A stretch of 64,000 nt of DNA from Sanderia malayensis (GCA_013076295.1 RQOL01000616.1:2942392-3006391); one strand, 5' to 3'; shown: positions 22,735 to 35,169, counted from the first letter of the stretch. Numbers and translations are program-made. Notes: a model not told the origin generated them from the sequence alone.

Positions 22735-25700
22735 TTACCAAAAATTGTCCTTTCTGAGTTTGGAACGCTCAAAAACATCAGATATAACAGAACCTCTTGC
22801 AGAAAAAGAGGTTTCTGATAATGCATCAATATCATCATTTTTTGAGTTATCCATTAAGCCATACTTATTACTGACATCACTTGGTTGTACAAATGCTCTT
22901 GGTGGCTTCTTAATTTCTTTCGTTAGTAACTTATATTCTCTAGCTTCTTCACGATTTGCATTAACATCTTCAATATCAGACAACACTAGATCAGTTCTAT
23001 TTTCTTTATCTTCATAATTACTATAATTATATTTCTTTTGTTCATCTGGTTCATGTGATGTTTTCTTCTTTCTTGATGATTTTCGGGAAGCTATTGCATT
23101 ATATCCGATTGCTTTGAGGTCAGAAGATCTGAAATTATAAACATTAGCAGGAATTTCTGTTGAGATCTTCTTTCCAACTGTGACAATATTGCCCGACCTT
23201 GTGGGAGTTGTTCGGTCTAGATTATGCCTACGATGCTCTTCGCTTTTCGCAAGACGTGCTGTGTCAATTCTTCCTTTTAATAAATCATTTCTCGAATCAC
23301 TGCTGTCAGTAGATGAAAAAGTAGCAGGTCTTTTATCATCTTCATCAACATTTTCTATTCCATCATCATGGTCAACAAAATCTTCTTCCTTTCTTATCAC
23401 GATCTCATCTTTATCCTTTGAGGCAGCCATCTTTGATCCATTTTTAGCACTTTCATCAACAGAATCAGGTCTTAGATCTTCCGCAAGTTGTTTACTGAAC
23501 TTGTTGTTATTTAAATTAGCATTAATTGTATTGTCGTCAATTAATACGGAGCCGTCTCTGCTGTTGGTTTTCTCTGACTTGTCACTGACATCATCTTGTT
23601 CAAGTGATGCATAAAATGTCGTTGGATATTGAGTTTGCCTTGCTCTGATCTTGTACTGTTCTGCTTTCTTGCGAAGTCGAAGAACCTAAAGAAATAATGA
23701 ATGAATAAGAGTGAAACAACATATGATATCAAAAATAAATAAAACTGGTCTTGTGAAATTCTTCAAACTAATCACTGTTAACAATATCCTGTGTTTTCAC
23801 GTGGGAAGAACTACACTTGTCGCCGGATCTGTTTGTTCATCGAATTTATTATTCATAGTAAAAATGTGTGGACACAATCTTTCATCAAAACGCTGATAAT
23901 ATTTCTCTCATCATGACAAACACATGGAAGAAGCATGTTCAAACAATTGAATCATATTTACCTCTGTGAACCAATCACTATGATCTTTGTTATTAGCCTG
24001 AAATAAAATTAGTAAACTAGTAAATTAAAACAGATAATATAAATAATATCAATTTAATTTCCTTACTGGAAACAAAAACAAAAATCATAAATATTCTTAC
24101 TGGTTGAGTTTTATTTGTATAGCAATGTGGTGGAATAGCACCTTGCCAAGCACCATCTTCAACTTGGAATTTCAATGGTGATTGATAATTTGCTCTGTAT
24201 TCTGTTTTTGTGTTGCTAAAGATCAAAACACATTTATCTTAGAAATTGTGTACAAAATTAATAACATTACCCATGACCAAATGAGAAATGCTTAAAGTTA
24301 TGAAAATCATTCAAAAACCATTCATAATAAAAACTTACTCATATCCAGCATGTGGAAAAAACAATGGCTGAAGATTACGTGAAGGTTGAACAAGACGTTT
24401 ATCAGGATTACTGTGTTGTTGATCTTTTATTGTAGCTTAAATAAAAAATAATCTTTTCATTATTGCCACACTTAAAATACTTTCAATCATTTATAATGTT
24501 ACAAAAGTTAAGACCTCCTGTGTATGTTACTGATTAGTTAATTATGATCACTTACACTTCTCTGACAGTTCCTTCTCTTTATCTAATATTTCTTGATCAG
24601 GTAAGATACTGTACTTATATTGCTTGTATTGCCTCTGATATTCTGTTTTCTGTGGTTTTGGTGGTTTCTTCACAACAACATCATTTGGTTTCCCATTATT
24701 ATCTGAGCCAATGTAATGAGGAAATGGAAAATGCTTCTTGGAAACTATGGGCTCTTTCCATGCAAATTGACGTTGGTACTCAGATTTAACATGATGGGTA
24801 TGAAGAGGCGACTCAATTGTTTGAAGTCCCGCTTTAATACGTAATGCTCTGTCAACCTAAAATTAAACACCAAGTAAATAAAACATAGTACTAATTGACA
24901 ATATGAAGAAAAGACAAAACTAAAGTAATAATACAAGTTGATACCCTTTCATTTTGTTTTACTTTCACATCTTTTAAATCTTTGCTTCTTTGCACTTTTG
25001 TTGGGCTTTCTCTTTTATGTTCAAAATATTTGTTTGAAGAAGAAGATACTTTTGGTGTGTTAGTATTATTTAAATCTTTATCATTATTTTTCATGACTTC
25101 AAGTTGTTTGCCTTTACATTCTTCTTCATTCTCATCCTTTCTATCTTTGAATTCCAATTTCCTTTTAACATCACTAATAGCTTTACCATTCATATCAGCA
25201 TCTGATATTTTTCTGGATTCATCATACCCATTCATGCCAATTGTATTTGTTGTAAGTATATTATGATTCCTTTCATAAGATGATATTCTCTTTCTTTGCA
25301 TTGGAGGCTCCAATACAAGGTACTGAAGATTCTCAGAGCTTTTTCCAGCATATTTTTCATGGAGATCCTCTGCTTGCACCTCAATTTGATCTTTCATCTA
25401 AAAAATGATCATTCAGAGACAATAATTACAGACCTGATAAAAAGTCAAAGCTTCAGTGCTCAAAAAAATGGTGTTGAGAAGAATCGTAGCCCTAATTGCT
25501 TCATTTAAAACAAAAAGACAAATAACTTTTATTCTTAAAATTTCAAAAGAAAATTGTACTGAGAGCATTGGCCAAATGTTCACCAAACTGATAATTGGCC
25601 GAAACAGCCTGCTACCAATATGGTCTGTAAGATATATGGTACAACATGAGCTGTTTATGTGTTGTCCAAGTTAGTGCAAAATATCTGCAGAGACCGTATA

Positions 25701-26362
25701 TAGTTATTGCAGCCCAAGCTAGCCTGAAACATCTGCATCACATCAAGTAGGTAACTAGAATTGCTACCTTAGTTTGAAATTGCTTGTTTCTTTCATGTTT
25801 AACAGCATCATAATCAAGTATTGGATTGGCTGAAGAAGTTGAACATGTATCAGCTTGAGCAGTTTGGTCATTGATTAGCCATTGAACTGTATCTGTTTTT
25901 GTGATGTTATGATTATGATCATAAGCAACAATATGTTTGTGTTGCAATGGAGGCTCTTGGATATTATGAAATGATGCTGATGGAATGCCTGCTTCTCCAC
26001 AATCTGGGTCCCTTGGATTATCTGTCTGAACTGCATCTGGTATTCTGCATCGTGGCTTAAGAATAGGGCTTGGAATACCGACTTTTTGACTGATATCCTT
26101 TTTGTTAAACGTTGACATGTACTCAGTTTGAAACTAAAATTAAGAAAATAAAACAATTAATCTGTAATTTCAAATGGGAATACCCTTGCTACACTACCTA
26201 TCTATGGTGTGCCAGAGTTACCTGCAATTGGCATATGCTGACACACCCAAACAAAAGCTAAAAAATATCAAGCTTTTCTTCTTGAAATTTGTATTGAATC
26301 AAATAGTAATAATCGATAGCGGCAATGCTTTAGATACAACTTACTCTGACTTTGGATGGCAT
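22735..26362 (-). CDS. MDM1: MDM1-like centriole/microtubule protein
   Basis: Eight exons: 26345-26362, 25768-26133, 24945-25397, 24556-24856, 24339-24435, 24101-24215, 23962-23997 and 22735-23685. They total 2337 nt, 778 aa. The start MPSKVRFQTEYMSTF parallels vertebrate MDM1 (MPVRFKGLSEYQRNF). Further copies of the repeated (S/T)EYQRQ(F/Y)xWK motif are SEYQRQFAWKEP, TEYQRQYKQYKY and TEYRANYQSPLKF. The C-terminus DALSETSFSARGSVISDVFE then RSKLRKDNFW matches the vertebrate end (RLSEISARSAASS...KRKENFW). MDM1 binds microtubules through these repeats, localises to centrioles and restrains centriole duplication. The middle is acidic and low-complexity. Transcription starts head-to-head with the DnaJ gene 340 bp away. 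Confidence 0.9.
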
Positions 26363-26702
26363 CTTGAACAATTATATTAGTATTACATTACATTAGTATA
26401 ATTTTCGAAACTTTTCGTGTTTTGCAGCGGGTGTTATAACCGCCATTTGTAGTTGCATTCACTTCAATGAAACCCATTCAAGCTTCAAGCAAGCGAAAAG
26501 TAGTTGTTGCCATTGACGTCATTCTGGAACCAATCAGAATTGACTTCGTATATAACAAGACAACAACAACAAAATAAAACTCAATGGAAGGCTTGAAGCA
26601 TATTTTCTTGTGAATTGCACACGTCGATAAAGAATAAAAGTACAATTTACGTTTACAAAAGTTAAAACATATTATTTGGCAATTATTTTCTCTAAAATAA
26701 GA
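26363..26702. promoter_or_regulatory. Divergent promoter region, MDM1 and DNAJB9
   Basis: 340 bp separates the two opposed start codons, so both core promoters and 5' UTRs must lie here. It contains tgccattgacgtcattctgg, a CRE/ATF-like tgacgtca at about 26513-26520. This would suit an ER-stress-responsive DnaJ, but function is inferred from motif and position only. Confidence 0.6.
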
Positions 26703-27568
26703 ATGAATTTGGACGTATGTTGTACGAATCTCTTAATATTGGTTTGCCTTCTAATACTTGGAATGAGTGAAATAGTTTTAGCTGACAAGAACTATTACAA
26801 AATTCTTGGTGTGCAACGTGATGCAACTGACAGACAGATTAAAAAAGCTTTCCGAAAATTAGCTGTAAAATATCATCCGGATAAAAATAAAAGCAAAGAT
26901 GCAGAAAATAAATTTCGAGAAATTGCTGAAGGTATAACTTTACAATTATGCTCACATATGGAATATTATAGATTAGTATCTAATCCCATCCACCTCAACT
27001 GTGGATGCTCACCAAGATATTATCTATTTGCATAGTGTGCTATTTGCAATGTCACATTAAATTTCATTTTGTACTACAGCTTATGAGGTTTTATCAGACA
27101 AGAAGAAAAGACAACAATATGATCAATTCGGAGAAGAAGGGATGAAACAACAACCAGGATTTGAAGGATTCAAATTTAATTTTGATGACTTTTTTGGAGG
27201 GTTTGGTGACGGATTTGGACAACAGAGGAAGAACTCGGGGGGACATGGGTTCAGGTTCAATTTTGATGATATGTTCAATAATCATCATGATGATGAAGAG
27301 GACGGTATATTTGGAGCAGATCATCATGATTTTGGTGGATTTGGTGACAATGTATTCAGATTTGGAGGTCAAACAACATTCACCAAAACAGAACGAAGAT
27401 CATCAGGTACTTCAACAAGCACATTCATTATTCATGCTAGTGTTGGAGCTCTCCCAGTATTAATCCTGGTTTTCTTATACAAATTATTTCATTTTAGGAA
27501 GCCAAACTTGTCGCACAGTTACAAAAAAGATGGGAAACATGGTCACAACATTCACAGAATGCTCTTGA
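26703..27568 (+). CDS. DNAJB9: ER-lumenal DnaJ co-chaperone, DNAJB9/ERdj4 type
   Basis: Three exons: 26703-26931, 27080-27406 and 27498-27568; 627 nt, 208 aa (human ~223). An N-terminal signal or anchor sequence ([21 protein letters not shown]) leads into a J domain ([20 protein letters not shown], with HPD in KYHPDKNKS, then [18 protein letters not shown]). A Gly/Phe- and Asp/His-rich stretch follows ([20 protein letters not shown]). The end [19 protein letters not shown] closely matches the vertebrate DNAJB9 C-terminus. The HPD motif stimulates BiP (HSPA5) ATPase; in mammals ERdj4 promotes ER-associated degradation and represses IRE1. No KDEL is present, as in DNAJB9. Start chosen at 26703 because it gives the signal sequence. 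Confidence 0.92.
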
Positions 27569-28013
27569 TAGGATCAGGTTTAGCCTGGAGAAGTCTTGTC
27601 CAAAAGCCTTGAATACCACAGCAACACTATTTTGACCCCCCTTCATTGGAAATCCCTCAGTCAGGATACCCCCATTTTATTCAGCAGTGATTGTTGCAAA
27701 CATTTCATACTTAAACTTATTATACTTAGCTTATTAACAGCAAAAATGTGACAACACAATGTTGATGGCTTTCTTGCTCCCTTGTTACTGGGTAAGTGAA
27801 GGTGAATATCAGAATGCAAGCAACACTATGCAGATCATCAGAAATAAGAGCGTCTTCATGAAATATCAGACGGCAATTCCTATCAAGAATGAAATTCATC
27901 ATTTGATCTGCTAAGTTACTTCATAGTTACAAGTAATAAGAGAAACTGGAGACAAAAATCGCAAAATGTAATAGTGGTTATTCATTTTTCATTCTTTCTG
28001 CATATAAGAAAAT
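27569..28013. other. Convergent 3' region of DNAJB9 and RPS3A
   Basis: 445 bp between the two opposed stop codons. It should contain both 3' UTRs. I see no coding sequence or repeat. Confidence 0.6.
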
Positions 28014-29876
28014 TTAAACTTCTTCCAAGACTGGTGGTTCAAATGAATCTCTTACAATCTTTGTACCTGCATCACCAGAACCAGATGCAGATGTTGTCAC
28101 AGTTGCTCCCTCTCCATGCATCTCCATCAATCGGCCAACTAAACAATAAAATTAAACCACATCAACATTGAAAGCTATTTTAATATTAATATAAACTCTA
28201 AGAAGGTGAAAGCTACCCACCATCAAGTTTTGGTTTCTTGAGGCATTTCACTTTTCGAACATAAACTTCATGAATAGGATAGATTGACTGGCAAGACTTT
28301 TGGATGTCCTTACTCATACTATCAGGAATTCTGAAAAAGAAAACAAATAACAATACAACTATACAGAAAATCAATTGTACAGGAGAAAGACCCTAAGGAA
28401 TAGAGAGACTATTTTGGCAACAGATAAATAAACCTGAAAAGCATAACTATTAGCACAACTCCAGTAACTTACAGTTTTTTGACAACTTCTTTAAGATCAT
28501 TTGAGGAAACTTCTTTGGTCATTACATCAACCATCTTCTTTCTGATGTTTCTTACTTGGCTAGATTTGGCATAGCATGTCTTCTTGATTTGATTGCTTCT
28601 TCTTGTTGTGAATCCAATGCAAAACATACGAAGCAAATATCCATCAGTGGTCTTCACATCAACATGAGCTTCAACCATGGTCTGCAAATTTAAACTTTCA
28701 ATCAGAGCTTAGCTTTACATGTTGATTAAAACCAAAACATACATGAATAACATTAAATATTACCTGCCACTTTTTAACAAGTGATCTCAATTTATCAGTT
28801 GTCATATTAATTCCATGAAAGTTTGTAAGACAGTGTCTTCCTTGAATATCTTCAACAATCAGTTTAAACTTTCTGAATGCACTTGTTTCATCTGATTGCA
28901 AATCGGCTTGAGACACTTCAAACACTCTACCTTTCAATCCATCAGAGGCAATTTCTGCAATGAGAAGAATTCATCTAAGCATATATCTAATCAATTTTGC
29001 TCACTGGATAGTTCTCCCTGTTTACAAGGATTTCTGTTGGCAACAGGGAACAAGAGACAAACCATTGAAAAATTGAAGTTTCCACTCCTTCATTATATGT
29101 TCATCTTAGTAAATAGATGATTTCATTTACAACTCTACATACTTGTTCCTTGGGTTCTTGTTACTGGAGTTTTTCCAAGATTTCTGTTTACAAACACTGC
29201 AGGAGCCTTCACATCATACCAGTCCTTTTTGGCAAATGGATCAATACTGAAAGTAACATTTCAAATACTTTTAATCTCAATCTCAAATGCTAAAAGTTCC
29301 ACTAGACTGTTTAAATTAAACTGGACTAAATAAATGTAAATTTCAGATCATCCATAACATCTTTATTTAACAGAAAAATAAAGAATAATTTTATGGAAAA
29401 TAAATAATTTTGGCAACAGGGAACGAGAGATAAGGCATCAAATGCCAAACTCTAGCTAGGTTGCCTATAAAAAAATATAATAAATAGAAATAACATATAG
29501 GCCTTGGCCTTTCTTTGCTACACGCTTCCCATTAACAATTATCAAACTCAGTCAGACTTGCTTGGTTCACGCATTAATAAAATGCAAAAAAGAATTGGCC
29601 TACAATAAACCTAAACGTTCTTATTTCCCCAGAAATGAATCACAAGTTCTTTCTACGAATGATCGTGAATATTCGAGCATGGGTAGATAGGGCTTGATAA
29701 GGTATGTAAATATATCGCCCAATATCAACTTAATCGTGATGTTGTGAGCACTAAATCAACAATAATACCTACCCAATAGGCATATATAACATTAATTCAA
29801 ATATATATTCCACTTACATCTTCTTTTTTCCTCCCTTTTTCCCTTTGGAAAGTCGCTTATTCTTTCCTACAGCCAT
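28014..29876 (-). CDS. RPS3A: Small-subunit ribosomal protein eS1 (RPS3A)
   Basis: Six exons: 29818-29876, 29143-29246, 28764-28954, 28473-28681, 28221-28330 and 28014-28138; 798 nt, 265 aa (human 264). It begins [19 protein letters not shown] and continues [78 protein letters not shown] and [20 protein letters not shown], ending [10 protein letters not shown]...FEPPVLEEV. It is a structural protein of the 40S subunit. The introns are worth checking for snoRNAs: two share a 21-nt near-identical motif at 29037-29057 and 29410-29430. Divergent from RRP8. Confidence 0.97.
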
Positions 29877-30080
29877 GTTGGTGTTGGCGAAATGGTGCCA
29901 GTTTAGCAAAGAAAGCTGCACAGGGAACCCAGGCTTGCAAGTTTCATTCACAGCCAGACAGACGAGGCTGTCATGCCTTCTGCCGCGCAGTGGCCAGAAA
30001 ACCAAACTGCGCAATTACGCCAAGCCCACGTGGAGATCCCAAATTTGCAATGGAATGGAAAGAACACCTATAAACATAAA
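29877..30080. promoter_or_regulatory. Divergent promoter region, RPS3A and RRP8
   Basis: Only 204 bp separates the two start codons, so two ribosome-biogenesis genes probably share a core promoter here. The RRP8 frame stays open upstream to an ATG at 29973, which would shrink the gap to 96 bp. The internal start at 30081 fits the family N-terminus better. Confidence 0.55.
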
Positions 30081-31653
30081 ATGGCGATGTTTGAAGTTCC
30101 GTGTTGGGATGAAAGAGACGCGAAACAAGACAAGCTCTCAAAAAGGCTGTTCGATGATAGCAGAGCTGATGAATCTCCCAAAATGTCTTTGAAATTGAAG
30201 ACGAAAGCATGCAGAAAAGCAAAGACTAAAAGTAAACTCAAGAGACACTTAGAGATTGAAGGAGATATGATGAAGGCACAATCTGATGGACCAAAGTTTT
30301 TAAAATCCAAAATGAAAAAGAAAGACAGCGATGTAATTAGAAAGCCAGAAATGTCTGAAGAGAAACATGAATTTTTATCTGCTAAAAATCCCTCCGAATT
30401 TAATTTAGATAATGAAAGAGATATCATTGAGAAAAAATGTAAAAAGAACAAAACAAAGAAGGAAAAGAGAGACGTAAATTTGGAGAGAAAAAAAGATTCA
30501 ACAAGTGAAAGCATGGATATAAGTGATAAATATAAAAGTAAAACAAAATTAGATAGCATGAATGTCAGTAGCATTACAACACCAAGTGCTGTTCATTCTA
30601 AGTTCAATGATAAACTAAGGAAAAAATTAGATGGTGCACAATTTCGCTGGATCAATGAACAATTATATACAATAAATAGTAATAATGCACAAGAGATGTT
30701 TACTAAAGAGCCTATGTTGTTTGATGTTTATCATCGAGGATTTCAGTCTCAAGTGACATCATGGCCCCAAAATCCAGTTGACATGATGATTCAACAATTA
30801 AAGAAATGGTGAACACATCCTTTTTTTAGTTTGTTTTTAGTTCTTTATAATTTGCATTATAATTACTCATAATTAACTGCAGGATTGTTTAACTTTTAGC
30901 TCAGAAGATATTGTAGTTGCAGATTTAGGGTGTGGAGATGCTAAGATTGCACAAAATGTGAAGCAAAAAGTATATTCATTTGACCTCATTGCAAAAAATG
31001 ATTTTGTCATTCCAGCTGATATAGCCAGAGTAGGTCTTATTCTTATTTGACACTTTTGACACTTATAGAATTTGTGTGCCATTCTGTTTTTTGTCATGAA
31101 TGGACAAAGTTATATGCAAATTTTTTCTTCCAGGTACCTCTAAAATCTGCAAGTGTTAATGTTGCAATTTTTTGTTTATCTTTGATGGGTCTTAATGTTT
31201 CTGAATTCTTACAAGAAGCAAATAGAATACTCAAGCCAAGGTAAGAGAGACAATTGATCAATTCAAAAGTATATTCGGTGTTATTTTGAGACTAATTTTG
31301 TGTATAATTTTACTGTTTTTGCATCTCATGTTATTAGAGGTATCTTGAAGATTGCTGAAGTTAAAAGTCGATTTGAGGATCTGCAAGATTTTGTGAAGAA
31401 AATATGTGACATGGGGTTTATATTATCCAAAAAGGTTTATATTATATTTCAGTTTTAGTTTTATGATATACATTGACCTCCATCAGAATTTTATATTGAA
31501 ATGCTATAATATTATCAAGTCTTATTTTATTGTTATCAGGATGAATCAAATAAGATGTTTGTTCTAATGGATTTTGTCAAGACAAAAGAAGCCAAGAGGG
31601 AACTTTTGATTGCTGATATACATTTGAAGCCATGTATTTATAAAAAACGCTAG
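30081..31653 (+). CDS. RRP8: Nucleolar rRNA adenine N1-methyltransferase RRP8 (nucleomethylin)
   Basis: Five exons: 30081-30808, 30900-31029, 31134-31240, 31338-31434 and 31540-31653; 1176 nt, 391 aa. The start [13 protein letters not shown] is chosen because vertebrate RRP8 begins MFEEPEWAE; an in-frame ATG also exists at 29973. A long Lys/Ser-rich nucleolar-type N-terminus leads to the conserved domain: [36 protein letters not shown]-binding [19 protein letters not shown]-type strand [45 protein letters not shown] and the end KPCIYKKR. The enzyme installs m1A on 25S/28S rRNA in yeast and human, and in mammals also acts in rDNA silencing. Confidence 0.95.
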
Positions 31654-31969
31654 TTGTTAAATTGCAATATATTTACATGGAGTTGTGGGTTTGTTCCTTT
31701 GTTCCATTCTAGCCTCCGCGTGGCCTCAAATCCTCCGTTGAGCCGCATACTCGTTTTATGTGGTTTTATCAATTCATTAATTGCTGTAATCTTTGCTTCA
31801 GTCCAGTCCAGTGAGGCCTTTCAGAAACATTGGGGAAGCGATATTTGGTTTCCTTATCTACTGGTTATTAACTTTTATTCAGGGCCAGAAACGCGAAGGC
31901 CCAAAAACGCCTTTTCTCTGTCCAGAAAATCCTGCCTCCAGCTTTCAAAATTTTGATGATTATGTGCAA
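31654..31969. other. Non-coding region between RRP8 and the satellite
   Basis: RRP8 3' UTR and unique sequence. Short open frames cross it but show no domain, conserved motif or splice logic. Confidence 0.5.
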
Positions 31970-32935
31970 GTGCATCTAAATCCTAACCCTATATCCTATA
32001 CCTAATTGATAAACCGATAAGCCAGACACTGTCAGTAATATAACGTCATTCATGCTCCTGCGCAGTAGCCCACATATGGCACTGCGCACACACACCCACC
32101 TTTAGGGCATTCTAACCCTAAGCCTAACGCTAACTCTAACCCTAACCCTGACTGATACATGAGACACTGTCAGTGGTATTACGTCATTCACGCTCCTGCG
32201 CAGTAGCCTATATATGGCACTGCGCACACACACCCACCTTTAGGGCATTCTAACCCTAACGCTAACCCTAACCCTAACCCTGACTGATACATGAGACACT
32301 GTCAGTAGTATTACGTCATTCACGCTCCTGCGCAGTAGCCCACATATGGCACTGCGCACACACACCCACCTACAGGGCATTCTAACCCTAACCCTAACGC
32401 TAGCCCTAACCCTAACCCTGACTGATACATGAGACACTGTCAGTAGTATTACGTCATTCACGCTCCTGCGCAGTAGCCTATATATGGCACAGCGCACACA
32501 CACCCACCTTTAGGGCATTCTAACCCTAAGCCTAACGCTAACTCTAACCCTAACCCTGACTGATACATGAGACACTGTCAGTAGTATTACGTCATTCACG
32601 CTCCTGTGCAGTAGCCTATATATGGCACTGCGCACACACACCCACCTTTAGGGCATTCTAACCCTAACCCTTACGCTAACCCTAACCCTAACCCTGACTG
32701 ATACATGAGACACTGTCAGTAGTATTACGTCATTCACGCTCCTGCGCAGTAGCCTATATATGGCACTGCGCCTACACACCCACCTTTAAGGCATCATAAC
32801 CCTAACCCTAACCCTAGCCCCAACCCTAACCCTGACTGATACATGATGCTGACTGAGACACTGTCAGTAGTACACGTCATGCATACTCCTGCGCAGTAGC
32901 CAATCTAGGGTACTGCGCATAGACACCCACCATTA
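31970..32935. repeat. ~138-bp satellite, about 6.5 units, each with a degenerate telomere-like (CCCTAA)n block
   Basis: The landmark gagacactgtcagt recurs at about 32023, 32162, 32294, 32432, 32569, 32707 and 32850. Each unit reads: acgtcattcacgctcctgcg, cagtagcc, atatggcactgcgcacacac, cccacctttagggcattcta, then several CCCTAA/CCCTAAC hexamers with variants, then ctgactgatacatg. The right-most unit is the most diverged. CCCTAA is the complement of TTAGGG, the chordate telomere repeat, but here it is internal and interspersed. Confidence 0.95.
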
Positions 32936-32977
32936 GAACATTTGAATTACTAATTGATCAAAACAAAAAGTAAATGT

Positions 32978-33055
32978 TCTCATCAGGTTTTGAACCAGTG
33001 GTCTTGAGCTTAGTGTGCAGGTAAGTTACCGGTAGTCCACAGGACCCCTTCCTAG
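32978..33055 (-). pseudogene. Degenerate tRNA-like or SINE-head fragment
   Basis: On the minus strand a B-box-like GGTTCAAAACC is preceded at tRNA-like distance by TGGACTACCGG, which partly fits an A box (two mismatches). The cloverleaf is poor: the T stem has mismatches and the acceptor stem does not pair. At best this is a decayed tRNA-derived sequence next to the satellite. Confidence 0.3.
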
Positions 33056-33693
33056 CAGTGGAGAATAGCATAAGGTCAAAGGAATCAACGCACCAGACAT
33101 TCATCCTTCACCCGTTGATATTAGTCATCTACAGTTACGCTCTACAAATATGTGTCATACCACATTTGAATTTGGCAGGCATGGCAAGGCAAATCATTCA
33201 GTTATCGAATTAAAATGTGCGCTTATTTGTTTAACATCGCAGCAGCACTGATTACAGCTACTTTTATCACTAAATTTAACTTTTCTATTTTTTTACTCTT
33301 TCAAAATCGGTCTTGTTAAATGCAGGTGAACAGCAAAAGGACGCAAATTGCAAAAACCCCCGCCGCCAGCCCATCCCATTGATGATATCTCATTATGAAC
33401 AATAGAATTGTTGTTTTTTATCACGCTGGCCTGGTTGTTCATGTGTAGCGGGAGGGAACGACAACTTTCTTCATGCTTACATCTCTTTTTCGGAATATTG
33501 TTTTATCATTTGTAATTGTGGTGTGGTGTGATTTAAAACCAATTGTCGTGAATTTGAAGTTAGCACGTTATTTGCTGTTGTAATTTAATTTTGAAGACAT
33601 CGCAATTTGGATCGACAGATTATTCACATCTAAGGCCTATTAAAGTAAAAGCCATTAACGCACTTGTGCTCTGAAAGATCCAACAACACAATT
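33056..33693. other. Gap upstream of beta-sarcoglycan
   Basis: No coding exon or repeat seen. It should hold the SGCB promoter and 5' UTR, close to 33694. A C-rich patch lies at about 33354-33378. Confidence 0.5.
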
Positions 33694-35169
33694 ATGTCGG
33701 TAAGGAAAACAATTTAGTAGTTTATTGAGTAGTCGTAGAGATGGTGTTATTGATTTGTTTTATTTTTGAGACGATGTTGCTTGAATTATACAGACTGGTC
33801 ATAATGCATCAATGATTGAAAAGTCCAGAAGAAAGAAAAGAATTGACGATGAACACAGAAGGAATTATAATGCTGGTGCTGTTAATTTAGACGAAAGACA
33901 GCTTCATAGAACAGGAATTCGGGGAAGAAAAATCTATGTGATCGTTTTCTTGTTGATGCTATTACTGCTATTGTTCATTGCTAATTTTATTGTACGTAAA
34001 TGAGTTTGGTTTGCATTTTTATTAAATAAATATACTCATTATGTGTCTGGTTTAAATTTGAAAACATCTGCTACTTGTTTTTTAGATTCTTCTGATTATC
34101 TACCATGTTGATAATATTGGAATACGAGGAATGGAGAGTATTTCATTTTTCAAAAATGGAAAAACCAAATGGCTGCAAGATTCTGATTTTTCATATATTT
34201 ATCCAGTTGATGGTGTGATTGGCGGATTTGAAAATGAGAATATTCTCATCAGTGGAGAGAATCAAAATGTATGTTTTTATTTTGTTTTCTTGCAAGTTAA
34301 TTAAATTTTATTATGATTCTTAGCATGCATTTCCTTATTTTTGTATTTTTAAGGTTGTCTTTCAAGCTGGGTCATCAGGACAAAAATACCCATCAAGTAA
34401 TTATTAATACTTTAATTTGAACTCCCTTTGTTCAATTTTTTTATGTAAAAAATTTGCACATGACTTATTTTTCCTGTTAGTTACTGTTGGTCCAAATGGT
34501 GCAGATATAAGGATAAAGAAAGGATTTACATTTTCTGATGCTGTTGCTGGAAAGCAAATTCTGAATCTTGATCATAATACTGTACTTAAAAAGGAAGGCA
34601 GATTTAGTGGTGATTCATTGAAAGCAAACAGCATCCATACACCCAGGGTATGATGAATTATATTAACCACCTTTGTTGTTGTATCTTAATAATATTTTTA
34701 ATGTTTCATACTGTTTTGTTTAATCAATTTCATAACTACAGATCATATCAGATGACAATGCTGATTTGAATTTTAATGGTAAAGAGATCAGTGTTAAGGG
34801 AAGTGAGGGGATTTATATGGATTCAAAAGATTTCAATTTTCAAACAAGTGGAGATATCAAACTAACAGTGAATGATCAGAAGAGAAGTGTAAGTCACTTG
34901 TAATCATAATGATTTAATGAATAAAGACATAGATCAGATTGATACCTTTCAATATTTCTTGTTTATTGTTGCAGAGCCTCATTGTTAAATCTGGGGTAAA
35001 ATTGGACCGTTCTAAAATAAAAGACACATCGTCAAAGAATCACCAAGTTCTAAATGCTAATCGCTATCGTCTCTGTGGTTGCACCAACACTGGTAAATTA
35101 TTTCGTGTTCCAATTGTAGATGGAAAAGACTATTCATGTGCCACTGCATCTAAAGATCCTTGTATTTGA
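33694..35169 (+). CDS. SGCB: Beta-sarcoglycan
   Basis: Seven exons: 33694-33699, 33794-33991, 34086-34268, 34354-34396, 34481-34647, 34742-34888 and 34975-35169; 939 nt, 312 aa (human 318). The cytoplasmic segment DDEHRRNYNAGAVNLDERQL then HRTGIRGRK aligns with the vertebrate protein (NKEHNSNFKAG...HKTGLRGRK). One TM helix follows (IYVIVFLLMLLLLLFIANFI), then the sarcoglycan extracellular domain and the C-terminal Cys cluster (YRLCGCTNTGKLFRVPI, CATASKDPC). Type II membrane subunit of the dystrophin-associated sarcoglycan complex in muscle. The first coding exon holds only ATG TCG. Confidence 0.93.

Noticed and set aside
32240..32503. Minus-strand protein rich in Val/Arg
   Set aside because: The frame follows the satellite unit and repeats with it; no independent evidence of coding.
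31970..32935. True telomere or chromosome end
   Set aside because: The CCCTAA blocks are short, degenerate and interspersed with unique sequence, with ordinary genes on both sides.
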